A DNA stretch of 24,323 nt from Anammoximicrobium sp032229885 (GCA_032229885.1 JAVYAJ010000349.1:1-24323); one strand, 5' to 3'; positions 1 through 8,305 are shown, numbered from the stretch's first letter. The notes: a model not told the origin generated them from the sequence alone. Program-made: numbers and translations.

Positions 1-152
1 CCTCGCCCAAACGCACAGGTCGTAAGTCACACGTCTCGACTGCTCGAGTGCTGGCCACACGCCGGCAGCGCGAATGACAGCTTTAAGGGGCTGGTCTGAA
101 GTTGGCTACCGGGAAGGAATGGGGATGCAAGGAAATGCTTGGGGATCTGTAG

Positions 153-434
153 GAGCACGATGACGCAGCTTCGGCCACGACCTACTTCAAGGAATGGTAT
201 CAACGGGTGATTCACACAAAGCTGGAGCCGATGAAAACGGTTGCCAGGACGATCAAAGAACGGCTCCCTCATGTGGTCAGCTACTGCACCCATAAGATCA
301 CGAACAGCGAGGCCGGAGGGCTCAACAGCAAAATCATGTCGATCAAGAGACTGGTCGGTGGCTTCCGCAATCGGGAAGGCTTCAAGACGGCCATCTTTTT
401 CCACTGTGGTGGGCTCGACCTCTACCCACGATAA
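153..434 (+). pseudogene. ISL3-family transposase, C-terminal remnant
   Basis: An open frame running from just after an in-frame TAG (150-152) to the stop at 432-434 reads like the last ~90 residues of an ISL3-type DDE transposase: a YFKEWYQRVIHTKLEPMK segment, then CTHKITN, a GLNSKIMSIKR block and the ending HCGGLDLYPR, which is the usual C-terminus of that family. The start, the zinc-finger/HTH region and most of the DDE core are absent. The ~80 bases before it can be read in another frame as a decayed continuation, suggesting old frameshifts. No terminal inverted repeat was located. This is a relic without likely activity. Family assignment is from remembered motifs. Confidence 0.8.
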
Positions 435-482
435 TGTCGGATGGACCTCTGTTCGTTCGGAAAATGGTGTTGGATCCCAGCC

Positions 483-2075
483 TTAGCCGAACGGATCGTC
501 GGATTTTGCGGCAGCGGGCTTTGCCGCTTCGGGCGCCGGCGCGGGAGCGCCGAACGGGTCCGCGTCGCCCGGCGCGGGGGCGCCGAACGGGTCGGCGGCG
601 GCTGGGGCGGGGGCGCCGAACGGGTCGGCGGCGGCTGGGGCGGGGGCGCCGAACGGGTCGGCGGCGGCTGGGGCGGGGGCGCCCGTGGCGGGCTTCTCCT
701 TGGGCGCTGGTTCTGAACTGCCCTGCTTGATCTCCGGCCGGCGGGCCTGCTCCGCCTCGGCCAGGTTGATATGCAGCAGCGGCCACTCGAGCTCGGTTTC
801 TCGCAGACACTGAAGCACGCCCGTCGTCGAACCGATGATGATGCGATCCGTCAGGGCATTCGAGTAGAAAACGTCCAGCGAATTATCGCCCATGACGGCG
901 ATCTGGCCGCCCGTCTTGGCGTCCATTACGGATATCCGGCCCGTTACCGTCAGACAGTACAGATGGTTCTTGGTGACCGACAGCACGCGCTGCACCTGGG
1001 GCGAGGACCACTTCTCTAGACCATCCTCCAACCCTAGGCAGAACAGGCTGCCTCGATCCGTCACCACGTACACGACGTCGGCAACCGGCACGGGGCTGCT
1101 GCTGATCGGTTCGCCGCTGGGAAACCGCCACAATTCTTGACCGCTCTGCTCGTTCAGGCAGTACACGTACCCGTCGACCGAGGTCGCCAGGAGTTTTTTG
1201 GGGCTGGCGTAAGCGGGCTGCGAGACGATGGGCTGTTTACATTCCATCCGGTAGCGAAGCGATTTCTTCCCGATCCGTGCGACATACAGAAAACCGCGAT
1301 CCGTCGGCCAGACAATGCTGGCCGGCATCGCGACGGGTTGGACCAGGACGCGCCCGTTGGAACGATAGATGTCCGGCAAGGTCCGTGTCTCGTCGATATC
1401 GTACGACTCGACGTTGCCGGAAAACGTCGGGACGATGACGTGATCGTTGGTCAGCGCTGGGCCCGCGGACACCACGCTTTCGACGGTGCGAATCCACGCC
1501 GTCTCGCCCGTGGCGCGTTTCAACAGGTGCAGTGTCGAACCATTCAGCGTCGCCACGTAGTCCTCGTTGACTCCGGGACGCTCGACGGGATAGTCTCGGT
1601 TGCCGACCACGGTTGCCCACCGTGTTCGCCCCGTCTCGGCGTCGATCGCATGGAGCACGGCTCGATCAGAAACCGCGTAGATCGTGATTTCCGGCACGCT
1701 GATGGTCTTTACGGCGCCCTCGATTTCATGAAGTTTCAGTTCTTCGATGAACGCCTTGGCCGCCTTCTCGGCGCCCTCCTTACCGATCAGGTCGCCGAAT
1801 CGATCCGTGTCGCGCTCGGAAAATGTCCGCTTTCGATCTCCGTAATGAACCTCGAATACCGTGTACGACTGGGTTGCGCTGACGAAATACGTGAGATCCG
1901 TCAACCGCGCGCGAGCCGGATCCAATCGGACTTGAGTGAACCACATTCGTTCCAGCCCGTAGCGCCGCGCCTCGGTCTGGGAAATGAGCAATCCGTTGCC
2001 GTCCGCCGAGTGAACGTCGGAAGCCAAACCGAAGGCGATCAACGACACGGCGAAAATAGCGAGCGTGCGGAGCAT
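483..2075 (-). CDS. Secreted PQQ-like beta-propeller repeat protein
   Basis: A 530-residue protein with an N-terminal signal peptide (about residues 1-24, hydrophobic core LAIFAVSLIAFGLA, likely cleavage near VHSA). Residues ~155-410 carry repeated PQQ/BamB-type blades, seen as ...AIDAETGRTRW, LLKRATGETAW, YCLNEQSGQELW and FCLGLEDGLEKW, so a beta-propeller outside the cytoplasm is expected. Such propellers mostly act as scaffolds or sensors; nothing shows PQQ binding or an enzyme activity. The last ~80 residues are low-complexity, made of the 11-residue unit APAPAAADPFG and ending DDPFG. The ATG at 2073-2075 has a GGAAG ribosome-binding site about 8 bases upstream. It lies 103 bp downstream of the zinc-ribbon gene on the same strand. 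Exact role unknown. Confidence 0.85.
   Translation of the reverse strand: MLRTLAIFAVSLIAFGLASDVHSADGNGLLISQTEARRYGLERMWFTQVRLDPARARLTDLTYFVSATQSYTVFEVHYGDRKRTFSERDTDRFGDLIGKEGAEKAAKAFIEELKLHEIEGAVKTISVPEITIYAVSDRAVLHAIDAETGRTRWATVVGNRDYPVERPGVNEDYVATLNGSTLHLLKRATGETAWIRTVESVVSAGPALTNDHVIVPTFSGNVESYDIDETRTLPDIYRSNGRVLVQPVAMPASIVWPTDRGFLYVARIGKKSLRYRMECKQPIVSQPAYASPKKLLATSVDGYVYCLNEQSGQELWRFPSGEPISSSPVPVADVVYVVTDRGSLFCLGLEDGLEKWSSPQVQRVLSVTKNHLYCLTVTGRISVMDAKTGGQIAVMGDNSLDVFYSNALTDRIIIGSTTGVLQCLRETELEWPLLHINLAEAEQARRPEIKQGSSEPAPKEKPATGAPAPAAADPFGAPAPAAADPFGAPAPAAADPFGAPAPGDADPFGAPAPAPEAAKPAAAKSDDPFG
547..678. repeat. 33-bp in-frame tandem repeat, 4 units
   Basis: Units at 547-579, 580-612, 613-645 and 646-678. 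The last three are identical and the first is diverged. The unit length is a multiple of three and codes on the minus strand for APAPAAADPFG in the tail of the PQQ-like protein, so gain or loss of units keeps the frame. Perfect identity of three units points to recent expansion. Confidence 0.95.
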
Positions 2076-2148
2076 AACGGTCTTCCGGAAAGTGCCGATC
2101 GCGAAACCAGCGGGGATGAATCCTTCGCTACGGTAGTTTAGGGAACCA

Positions 2149-2160
2149 ACAGGGCCCTGT
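2149..2160. promoter_or_regulatory. 12-bp perfect palindrome between two envelope genes
   Basis: ACAGGGCCCTGT is perfectly self-complementary and lies 74 bp upstream of the PQQ-like gene's start codon, in the 103-bp gap after the zinc-ribbon gene. On the minus strand a run of six T precedes it rather than follows it, so it does not look like a rho-independent terminator for that strand. An operator is possible; no other evidence. Confidence 0.3.
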
Positions 2161-2178
2161 CAAAAAAGTTGCGACGCG

Positions 2179-3690
2179 TCAGGGCGTGGCCAGTTGTTCC
2201 GCGACCCCCTGCCAGACCACGACCGGTGCATCTCCGTCATAGCCTTCTAACACGCGGCTCGGATCGCTGAGCACGGCACCCAAGACCACGAGTCTCGCGC
2301 CCGGCGAATAGGTCGCTTCGGCGGCGGCATCCGTGTAGACGTCGAGCCTGTCGTCAGAGCCGGGGATCGTCAGCTCGATCACCTGATACTTGCCCTGCTT
2401 GCGCGTTTGGGCGACCGTGCCGACCAGCAGTACGCCATCGTTATCGCGGGATGCGGCCTTCAACCAACCGCCGGCGGCCCGGCCCAGCGTGTTCAACTTC
2501 TGCGGATCGGATTCCAAGTCGCGCACCAGTTCCGCCGCAGCCTGCGCCTCTGTCGCGTCGGTCCCGTCATAAAACGCAGCGACCTCGCCGAGTTTCGCCA
2601 ACGCCGCGTAGGCCTGTCGCAACAGGGGGCGGATATCAGCTTCGGGAGCCGATTTGAGCGCGTCTAACACCGTGCGGGCTTCGCCCAGCGCCGCCTGCAA
2701 CTCGGCTGCGGTTCTGTGCGGAACGTTGCGCAGCGACTCGGCGGACGACGCGCCATCCCCCGCAGATCCCGGCGGGGTTGCAACGGGGGCCACATCCGGG
2801 TTTTCGATGGATCTGTCATCCGACGCCATGTCGGCCGTCAAATCGTCTAGCGACGTGTCATCCAAGGGCACGTCATCGGCCTCCGCCGCCATTCCAGCTT
2901 CGGAGCCGCCCGATGGCGAAAACGTGATCCCGTCCGGCAGGATCGGAGACCCGTGTTCAGCCTTCATCCCGGCTGCGGCGTTCCTGGCGCGGGATCGCGA
3001 AGACTTCTTTTTGGCCGCTACGGCCTGAGCTCGCGCAGCGTCGGGATCGAGGAAGGTTCGCGTCGGGAGTTCCGCCTGGCCCGCGGGAATCGCGTTTCCC
3101 GTCACGGCGCCGTCCACGGCGTGATCGTCCGCGTTGTCGGCGTCCGTTTTCCCCTTTTCGATCTGATAGCGGGCTGGCACAGCCCAAGGGGCAAAGCGAG
3201 CCACCTTGGGCCCCAACTCGAACATATCCGCCCGCTGTCGCGGCCAAGATTTCCACGAACCCATCCACCACAGGATGACCTGCGCGATCGCCAGTCCGGC
3301 GACCCCACCCAAGATGACTTTTACGGCTTCGACGGCCGGATTCTTTGGTTTTCGCTTCCTCGTGGCTACGGGACGACGACGCGACGCGGCGCCTGACGGC
3401 CTGCGGGCCGCATCTGTTTCCGTCATCGCAGGTGAAAATGCGCCGACGCCTTCCAAATCGACAAAAGCCGGCGCAGCCGCTGCGACCGCCGTTCCAGAAT
3501 CGAGTGAAGCTAAGGTCAGCTCGGCCGCTTCGGGGTCCGAGATCACGATCAACGTCGGCGGCAGCTTGTCCAGGGCGGCGGCCAACGGATACTCCTCTTG
3601 ACACAGAGGACAACGGACCGTTGCCGAACGGCTAGCACCGTCGGGCAGTCTCACCGAATCGGCACATTGGGGGCATAGAATTATCGTCAT
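2179..3690 (-). CDS. Membrane-anchored zinc-ribbon protein of unknown function
   Basis: A 503-residue protein not recognised as a named family. It opens with a zinc-ribbon: C6-x2-C9 and C27-x2-C30 (CPQC...CPLC), a pattern common at the start of planctomycete hypothetical proteins. A basic stretch (RRRPVATRKRKPK, ~104-116) precedes a single transmembrane segment (~122-143). The middle (~180-330) is rich in Ala, Asp, Ser and Gly and probably disordered. The last ~85 residues form a beta-rich block (VLLVGTVAQTRKQGKYQVIEL ... ARLVVLGAVL) that resembles an OB-like fold, with low certainty. Topology should place the zinc ribbon in the cytoplasm and the C-terminal block outside. The ATG at 3688-3690 is preceded by a GAG about 7 bases away. 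An AT-rich TAAAAT box lies on the minus strand in the 135-bp gap upstream. Confidence 0.8.
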   Translation of the reverse strand: MTIILCPQCADSVRLPDGASRSATVRCPLCQEEYPLAAALDKLPPTLIVISDPEAAELTLASLDSGTAVAAAAPAFVDLEGVGAFSPAMTETDAARRPSGAASRRRPVATRKRKPKNPAVEAVKVILGGVAGLAIAQVILWWMGSWKSWPRQRADMFELGPKVARFAPWAVPARYQIEKGKTDADNADDHAVDGAVTGNAIPAGQAELPTRTFLDPDAARAQAVAAKKKSSRSRARNAAAGMKAEHGSPILPDGITFSPSGGSEAGMAAEADDVPLDDTSLDDLTADMASDDRSIENPDVAPVATPPGSAGDGASSAESLRNVPHRTAAELQAALGEARTVLDALKSAPEADIRPLLRQAYAALAKLGEVAAFYDGTDATEAQAAAELVRDLESDPQKLNTLGRAAGGWLKAASRDNDGVLLVGTVAQTRKQGKYQVIELTIPGSDDRLDVYTDAAAEATYSPGARLVVLGAVLSDPSRVLEGYDGDAPVVVWQGVAEQLATP

Positions 3691-3825
3691 GCACTCGCTC
3701 CAGACCAGTCTGTCATCGCCCGCGGCGCACTTTTGTCCGCTTACCTATTTTAAGTTGCGATTAGCGGCTTTTGCTAGTCTGTCGCGGGATCGAATCCGAC
3801 TATTTTGGCTTCGAGCGGCGGTAGT

Positions 3826-4845
3826 TCAGCGCTGTTCGACAACTCGCCTCCATCGCTCAGGCACGTCGCTTGCGCCGCGCGCCATGACATCCGTCCGGTC
3901 TGGAATCGTGATCTCGACGCCGATTGGGATGAACTGCGGATCGAAGAGGATGTCTTGGTTCGCCAGATAGATCTCCCGATACCGCTGGTGGCTGCCCAAA
4001 TACCGCTCGGCCAACTGCGGCAGCGTGTCGCCTTCGACGATGCGATGCCGATGCGCGCTCGGATGAGTTTCAGGTTCGAGACGGTCGCCGGCAGGCGTCA
4101 AAGCGGTGGGACGTTCGTCCGAGGATGCGTTGGGATTCAGATCGGCCCGTTCGCACGCGACCGAGGCGCCCGCCGCCGCCTGGTTCGTAGCCGCTGGCCG
4201 CGCGTCGGGCGCTGCGCCTCGTGTTTCGGTGAGCGGGTGGTATTCACGAGCCAATTCCGGGGGCGCGTAGTTGGCATCGTCGGGTTCAGCGGATACGTTT
4301 TTCTTCGAGGCCTGTGCCCCGGCCGCCGGGTCGCCGACAGCAAGCTCGCCACGCTTCGGTGTCGCCGAACGTGGCGCTTGCGGCGGTCTGGCAACGGACG
4401 GTTGTTCCGAGAAGTCGGGCTCGCGGGACGGTTGCCTGCCGCTGGAACGCTCCGTCGCCTCGGCGCGTTTCGCGGTATCGGCGACGGGCGCCCTTTTCTT
4501 GTCGGCGAGCGACCCGGCGGGCTCGGCGCGGCGCACCGTCGGTTGATTCGTGACGTTCGCGATCCTTGCTCGACCGTTCCGCTGCAAACCAGCCGCGAGT
4601 TCCGATTCCGAGACAAACGTACGGTCAACGTCGGTCAATGCGGCCACGGGCAGCGTCTCAGACTCGCCCCTAGCAGCTATTTTTCGACCTTGTCGCTCGG
4701 GATCGTCGCCATTGGCGCCAAGCGAGCTGACCGAGATGGCCGATTCTGGGCCGGGCCTGTGGTCCGGAAGACGGTGCTGTTGGGCGGCATAAAACCCAAT
4801 TCCCACGACTGCCGCTGTCAACAAGTATTTGGCCCAATTGCGCAT
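3826..4845 (-). CDS. LysM-domain protein with N-terminal membrane anchor
   Basis: A 339-residue protein: residues ~5-20 (NWAKYLLTAAVVGIGFYAA) form a signal-anchor, followed by ~240 residues of Pro/Ala/Arg/Glu-rich probably disordered linker, and a LysM domain near the C-terminus (~264-316), with the signature HRIVEGDTLPQLAERYLG, then YREIYLANQDIL and PIGVEITIPD. LysM binds GlcNAc polymers such as peptidoglycan; the long linker suggests a membrane-tethered protein reaching into the periplasm. I chose the ATG at 4843-4845 because the frame can be extended only two codons to a TTG with no better ribosome-binding site. It heads a run of three co-oriented envelope genes with gaps of 135 and 103 bp, and is divergent from the Rrf2-like gene. 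Confidence 0.85.
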   Translation of the reverse strand: MRNWAKYLLTAAVVGIGFYAAQQHRLPDHRPGPESAISVSSLGANGDDPERQGRKIAARGESETLPVAALTDVDRTFVSESELAAGLQRNGRARIANVTNQPTVRRAEPAGSLADKKRAPVADTAKRAEATERSSGRQPSREPDFSEQPSVARPPQAPRSATPKRGELAVGDPAAGAQASKKNVSAEPDDANYAPPELAREYHPLTETRGAAPDARPAATNQAAAGASVACERADLNPNASSDERPTALTPAGDRLEPETHPSAHRHRIVEGDTLPQLAERYLGSHQRYREIYLANQDILFDPQFIPIGVEITIPDRTDVMARGASDVPERWRRVVEQR

Positions 4846-5117
4846 CGTCAAACCCCGCGAATAGACACGTCCTCCTCTCGAACTCTATCGGAAAACGGCG
4901 CAAAGTGAATAACACTCGGGAGTTCCTGACCACAAGAATGCTCGAAAATGGATGAAAACAGCGCCTAAAATAACGATTCTTTCAGGGGTAGCGGCGCAAC
5001 GGACAGGCGCGGAATCCAAGAACTGTCGGGAAATCGCCCGGTTAGGCGCGCTCTGCCTTGGTCACAACCGCCATCCCCGAACAGCCTCACGAAGCTAAAC
5101 AGACATTGATTGAATAG

Positions 5118-5127
5118 GAACTAGTTC
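5118..5127. promoter_or_regulatory. 10-bp palindrome upstream of the Rrf2-like promoter
   Basis: GAACTAGTTC is a perfect palindrome ending 21 bp before the -35 box of the Rrf2-like gene, in the 371-bp divergent gap with the LysM gene. Position and symmetry fit an operator, perhaps autoregulatory, but it does not match a known Rrf2 box that I can recall. The rest of this gap (4846-5148) is comparatively AT-rich and shows no gene. Confidence 0.3.
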
Positions 5128-5148
5128 TGAAAAAACCTGCATACCGAG

Positions 5149-5177
5149 TTGACAAAGATTATCGAAACTCTTAAACT
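5149..5177 (+). promoter_or_regulatory. Sigma70-type promoter of the Rrf2-like gene
   Basis: A perfect -35 box TTGACA (5149-5154) is followed by a 17-bp spacer and the -10 box TAAACT (5172-5177; 4 of 6 to TATAAT). It lies 39 bp upstream of the chosen ATG at 5217, in the right orientation. This is the clearest housekeeping promoter in the window. Confidence 0.7.
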
Positions 5178-5216
5178 GGACGAGGTTACCATAATGTCTC
5201 GGTCAAGGTGGACGCG

Positions 5217-5702
5217 ATGATATCACAGACAGCAGAATATGCTTTGCGTGCAATCGTCTTCTTGGCAGATCAACGTGGATCGCCGAGGACAACAGCGCAA
5301 ATTGCCCAAGCAACCCAAGTGCCGCCCGGATATTTGGCAAAAGTCATGCAGTCTTTGAGTCGCATGCGGCTCGTTCATTCCCAGCGCGGCCTGAACGGCG
5401 GCTTTACGCTGACTCGCGATCCAGCCACGCTGCCCATGCTCGAGGTCATCAGCGCCGTCGACCCTATCCGTCATTTCCATGAATGCCCGCTGCGTCTGGA
5501 GGCTCACCAGACGGAACTGTGTACGCTGCATCGTCAGTTGGAGAATGCGGCTCTGATGATCGAACAGAAATTTACCGAGACGACAGTCGCGGATCTGCTC
5601 AATAAAGCAGACGGTCAAAAGCCGCTGTGCAGCCTGGCAGTCGTGTCGTTGGCTACGACTTCCGGCGCCAGCGGGACGGGCAATAAGTCGACGGGCGGGT
5701 GA
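5217..5702 (+). CDS. Rrf2-family transcriptional regulator
   Basis: A 161-residue protein with the typical Rrf2 opening MISQTAEYALRAIVFLA, a winged helix-turn-helix (TTAQIAQATQVPPGYLAKVMQSL, ~25-47) and the wing RGLNGGFTL (~57-65). Rrf2 proteins such as IscR, NsrR and RsrR bind DNA as dimers and many sense Fe-S status, NO or redox through a cluster held by three cysteines. Here C90 and C102 (spacing x11) are in the expected loop, but the middle cysteine is missing; C138 lies far away. Cluster ligation is therefore uncertain. I chose ATG 5217 over the GTG at 5208 because it gives the family N-terminus and has AAGGTGG five bases upstream. No Fe-S or NO genes lie beside it, so the target is unknown. 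Confidence 0.9.
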   Translation: MISQTAEYALRAIVFLADQRGSPRTTAQIAQATQVPPGYLAKVMQSLSRMRLVHSQRGLNGGFTLTRDPATLPMLEVISAVDPIRHFHECPLRLEAHQTELCTLHRQLENAALMIEQKFTETTVADLLNKADGQKPLCSLAVVSLATTSGASGTGNKSTGG

Positions 5703-5750
5703 GCGCGACGGCAGGGCTCGTGTCCGGTCGTAATTTCGCGATGGCAATTT

Positions 5751-5820
5751 CCCGGTCGTAATTTTCCGACCGTCGCGCGCGTCAAAAGCGAGGTTTCCAC
5801 GGCTTGGCAGCCGCAGCCAC
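5751..5820. repeat. 70-bp dispersed repeat, copy A
   Basis: This stretch matches 6590-6659 at 58 of 70 positions (counted by eye, no gaps), in the same orientation. It starts 48 bp after the Rrf2-like stop codon. Within the same gap the 13-mer CCGGTCGTAATTT occurs twice (5724-5736 and 5752-5764), and a 9-bp inverted repeat GCGCGACGG/CCGTCGCGC (5703-5711, 5770-5778) spans it, so a folded RNA 3' end is possible. The remaining bases to 6039 show no gene. Confidence 0.85.
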
Positions 5821-6039
5821 TTCGACATTTAGCCTTGACGATACTGTAATCCTTCGATGCGGTCCGTTTTCCGATCAGATCGCGCCGCTCGTGCGTCGTA
5901 AGCTAAACTCTTAGCCTGGACTGCGCCCCCCGGGCGATGGGTCGCGTCTGAGTGATGCACACGTCGGCCATGTGTGTCTTCTCGTTTTCGCGGTTTTATC
6001 GCAACGCTCGATGAGCCGTTCAAGCCCGTCGGTAGTGTG

Positions 6040-6582
6040 ATGACTTTCGATGCCTCGGTATCCGTTTCCGTCGATCACGAAGTGAAGGTCCGTTGCGGAA
6101 CGTTGGCGGAGCACTTGGCGGACGCCGACCGACGCTTGGTCTTGGCTGAAAGCTGCACGGCGGGACTGATCGCCGCCTCGTTGGCGCAGGTGCCCGGTAT
6201 CTCGCGATATCTGTGCGGGTCGTTGGTTAGTTATCGCGAGTCGGCCAAGACGAATTGGTTGGGGGTTCCGCCGCAGATTCTGAAACAACACACGGCCGTC
6301 AGTGAAGTGACCGCGCGGCTGATGGCAACCGGAGCGTTGGGAGTTACGCCAGAGGCAGACTTGGCTGCCGCCGTCACGGGACATTTGGGGCCTTTGGCTC
6401 CGCCAGACCAGGATGGCATGATCTATGTCGGCGTCGCGCAGCGTCGAGCGAACACGGGCGAGATCTGCGTGACGCGTCTGCGACGTTGCCGGTTGCTCAG
6501 TACCGATCGCCTGTCCCGCCAACGCGAAGCAACGATGGCCGTCCTCACGATACTGATCGAACAGCTTGCCGAGCCTTCGTGA
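6040..6582 (+). CDS. pncC: Nicotinamide-nucleotide amidohydrolase (CinA C-terminal domain type)
   Basis: A 180-residue stand-alone CinA C-terminal domain protein. PncC converts nicotinamide mononucleotide to nicotinate mononucleotide and ammonia in NAD salvage. The catalytic-serine motif AESCTAGL is at ~36-43 (family AESCTGGL, Ser38 here), followed by GSLVSYRESAKTNWLGV, the SEVTARLMA segment and AVTGHLGP, which stands where many homologues have a GIAGPGG-type loop. The N-terminal molybdopterin-binding-like CinA domain is absent, which is common. The start is uncertain: ATG 6040 gives ~20 residues before the domain; a GTG at 5974 would add 22 residues. Neither has a strong ribosome-binding site. 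It is followed after 7 bp by repeat copy B, and no partner gene is adjacent. Confidence 0.85.
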   Translation: MTFDASVSVSVDHEVKVRCGTLAEHLADADRRLVLAESCTAGLIAASLAQVPGISRYLCGSLVSYRESAKTNWLGVPPQILKQHTAVSEVTARLMATGALGVTPEADLAAAVTGHLGPLAPPDQDGMIYVGVAQRRANTGEICVTRLRRCRLLSTDRLSRQREATMAVLTILIEQLAEPS

Positions 6583-6589
6583 TGCGTTG

Positions 6590-6659
6590 CCCAGTCGTAA
6601 TTTTCGGATCGTCGCAGGCGTCAGAAGCCAGGTTTCCACGATCTGCCAACCGCAGCCAC
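6590..6659. repeat. 70-bp dispersed repeat, copy B
   Basis: Same-orientation partner of 5751-5820, 83% identical by eye. It begins 7 bp after the pncC stop codon. Both copies thus lie just downstream of a co-oriented gene, which suits a REP-like or 3'-end element. Similar frames opening METWLL on the opposite strand appear from both copies and are best taken as by-products of the repeat. Confidence 0.85.
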
Positions 6660-6985
6660 GCTAAGATCTAACCTTGGCGTCGCCCGGGCGCCAGAAATCA
6701 GGAGCGATGGGGCAGGGAACGTCAAGCCGTCCCAGATTGCCAGAAGAACGATCTGGATGTGATATCGTGACACGCGAGATGCGTGACGGCGACCATAGAG
6801 GAGTGCGCCGTCCTGGAGAGACTCGCTCCGTCGCGTCCGTCCGGTTGCGGCCCTTGCCGAGCACGGTCCGCGGTCGCCCGCGCCGATTCGACGCGCGCGG
6901 CAGCGCTGCCGCGCGAGCGCGCCAACGATAATCCAGCCTGCACGCACAACGCCGCGAGTCTACGCCGCCAGTTGCGGCCGCGTTG
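6660..6985. other. Intergenic, no gene seen
   Basis: The 326 bp between repeat copy B and the convergent end of the oxidoreductase gene hold no convincing gene. A half copy of the G-rich motif (GGGGCAGGGA, 6709-6718) is present. Open frames on both strands here are Arg/Ala-rich and have no ribosome-binding site. Confidence 0.6.
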
Positions 6986-8305
6986 CTACAGACTCCATCC
7001 TGCCCGGTATTCGCGACGGATCAGCGGGGCTGCTTCGGGGCAGTCTACGGCCCGCAAGTTGGCGGCGTCCCACGTCAGCTTTCGACCGACGCGCAGTGCG
7101 ACGTTGCACAGCAACGCAGCCTCGGTCAGCGCCCCCGAGTAGTCGAAATTACAGGTCGTCGGTCCGCCGGTCTTGCAGGCTTCGGTCCACTCGCGATGAT
7201 GCCCGATGGAATCGGCGATGAACGGCTCGGGCGGCTGGAAATCCCGATAACGGTCTTCGGGCAGCAACTGGTGACGGCCGTAATCGGCGATCAGCATTCC
7301 TTTCTCGCCGATAAATAGCACGGCGCTGCTCCATTGCGGAACGTTCTGCTGCTTGACCAGCTCCGGATAGGGGCCGCCGTTGTACCAATGCAACGTCACC
7401 GGTGGCAGTTCGCCGCGAGCCGGGTATTGCTGTCGGGCGATCGTCCAGCGAGCTGCGCTCTCGGGGTGGACCGGCCCGTCGGCCTCGACGGTGGTCGGAT
7501 GGCGCAGATCCAACGCCCAAAACGCCAGATCGCAGTAGTGACAGAAGAAGTCGCCGAGCTGGCCGTTGCCAAAGTTCCACCAGTAGCGCCAACTGAACGG
7601 CGCGTAGGCCGGATTGTATGGCCGTTCCGCGGCCGGCCCCAGCCATAGATCCCAGTCCAGCGTCGGCGGCGTCGGCGGTCGATCGGTCGGCGCATCGGGC
7701 TGCTGGCCATACGGCGGCTGCGGCGGACCCTTGAAGTTCGCACCCAGCCACACGTGCACGTCGCGCACCGCGCCGATCGCGCCGGACTTGACCAATTCGA
7801 CCGCGCGTCGGTAGTTGGCGCCGGCATGGATCTGCGTACCCATCTGGGTGACAAGCTTGTTCTCGCGGGCGACGGTGGCCATGATCCGCGCCTCGTAAAC
7901 ACTGTGCGTCAGCGGTTTCTCGCAGTAACAATGCTTGCCCAGCTTCATCGCCATCACGCCGGCCACGGCGTGCGTGTGGTCGGGCGTGCCGATCACGACC
8001 GCATCGACCTGGCCGTGCATCTCGTCCAGCAGCTTGCGAAAGTCCTGGTATCGTTTGGCTTGTGGATGCCGTTCGAACGTCTTGCCGCCGCGTTGTTCGT
8101 CGACGTCGCACAGCGCCACGATGTTTTCATGTCCCACGCCGCCGACGTCGTCGGCGCCGCGGCCGCCGATCCCGATGCCGGCGATATTCAGCTTTTCGTT
8201 CGGCGAGGCGCTTCGCGCGCGGGACGGGCTGCCAGCCGTGGTCCACACGCCGGCGGCGACCGCCGTCGTTCGCAGCATGTCGCGACGAGAGATCAGCGTA
8301 GACAT
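6986..8305 (-). CDS. Tat-exported Gfo/Idh/MocA-family oxidoreductase
   Basis: A 439-residue NAD(P)-dependent sugar-type dehydrogenase. The N-terminus has a twin-arginine signal (S6-R7-R8-D-M-L11, then a hydrophobic AVAAGVWTTAG), so the folded enzyme is expected in the periplasm. The Rossmann motif GIGIGGRG is at ~43-50, the acidic end of the second strand at CDVDE, and the family EKP motif with the catalytic Lys130 at ~129-131 (CEKPLTH). The C-terminal domain has the Trp-rich WRYWWNFGNGQLGDFFCHYCD segment typical of the many planctomycete paralogues. Substrate cannot be told from sequence. The ATG at 8303-8305 has a GGAG 8 bases upstream. It is divergent from the ceramidase-like gene. Confidence 0.92.
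   Translation of the reverse strand: MSTLISRRDMLRTTAVAAGVWTTAGSPSRARSASPNEKLNIAGIGIGGRGADDVGGVGHENIVALCDVDEQRGGKTFERHPQAKRYQDFRKLLDEMHGQVDAVVIGTPDHTHAVAGVMAMKLGKHCYCEKPLTHSVYEARIMATVARENKLVTQMGTQIHAGANYRRAVELVKSGAIGAVRDVHVWLGANFKGPPQPPYGQQPDAPTDRPPTPPTLDWDLWLGPAAERPYNPAYAPFSWRYWWNFGNGQLGDFFCHYCDLAFWALDLRHPTTVEADGPVHPESAARWTIARQQYPARGELPPVTLHWYNGGPYPELVKQQNVPQWSSAVLFIGEKGMLIADYGRHQLLPEDRYRDFQPPEPFIADSIGHHREWTEACKTGGPTTCNFDYSGALTEAALLCNVALRVGRKLTWDAANLRAVDCPEAAPLIRREYRAGWSL

Noticed and set aside
547..678. Regular repeats as a possible CRISPR array
   Set aside because: The units are directly contiguous without spacers, keep the reading frame and encode a peptide repeat.
1137..2141. 334-codon plus-strand open frame over the PQQ-like gene
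   Set aside because: The minus-strand frame has propeller repeats and a signal peptide; this one is Arg/Asp/Gly-rich and runs past the start of the true gene without any start signal.
3780..3800. tRNA-like T-arm sequence (GGATCGAATCC)
   Set aside because: The loop is not TTCGAAT/TTCAAAT, and no D-arm, anticodon stem or acceptor stem could be built around it.
5829..6639. Minus-strand frames opening METWLL/METSLL over the two 70-bp repeats
   Set aside because: Both arise from the repeat itself; they lack ribosome-binding sites and cover pncC on the other strand.
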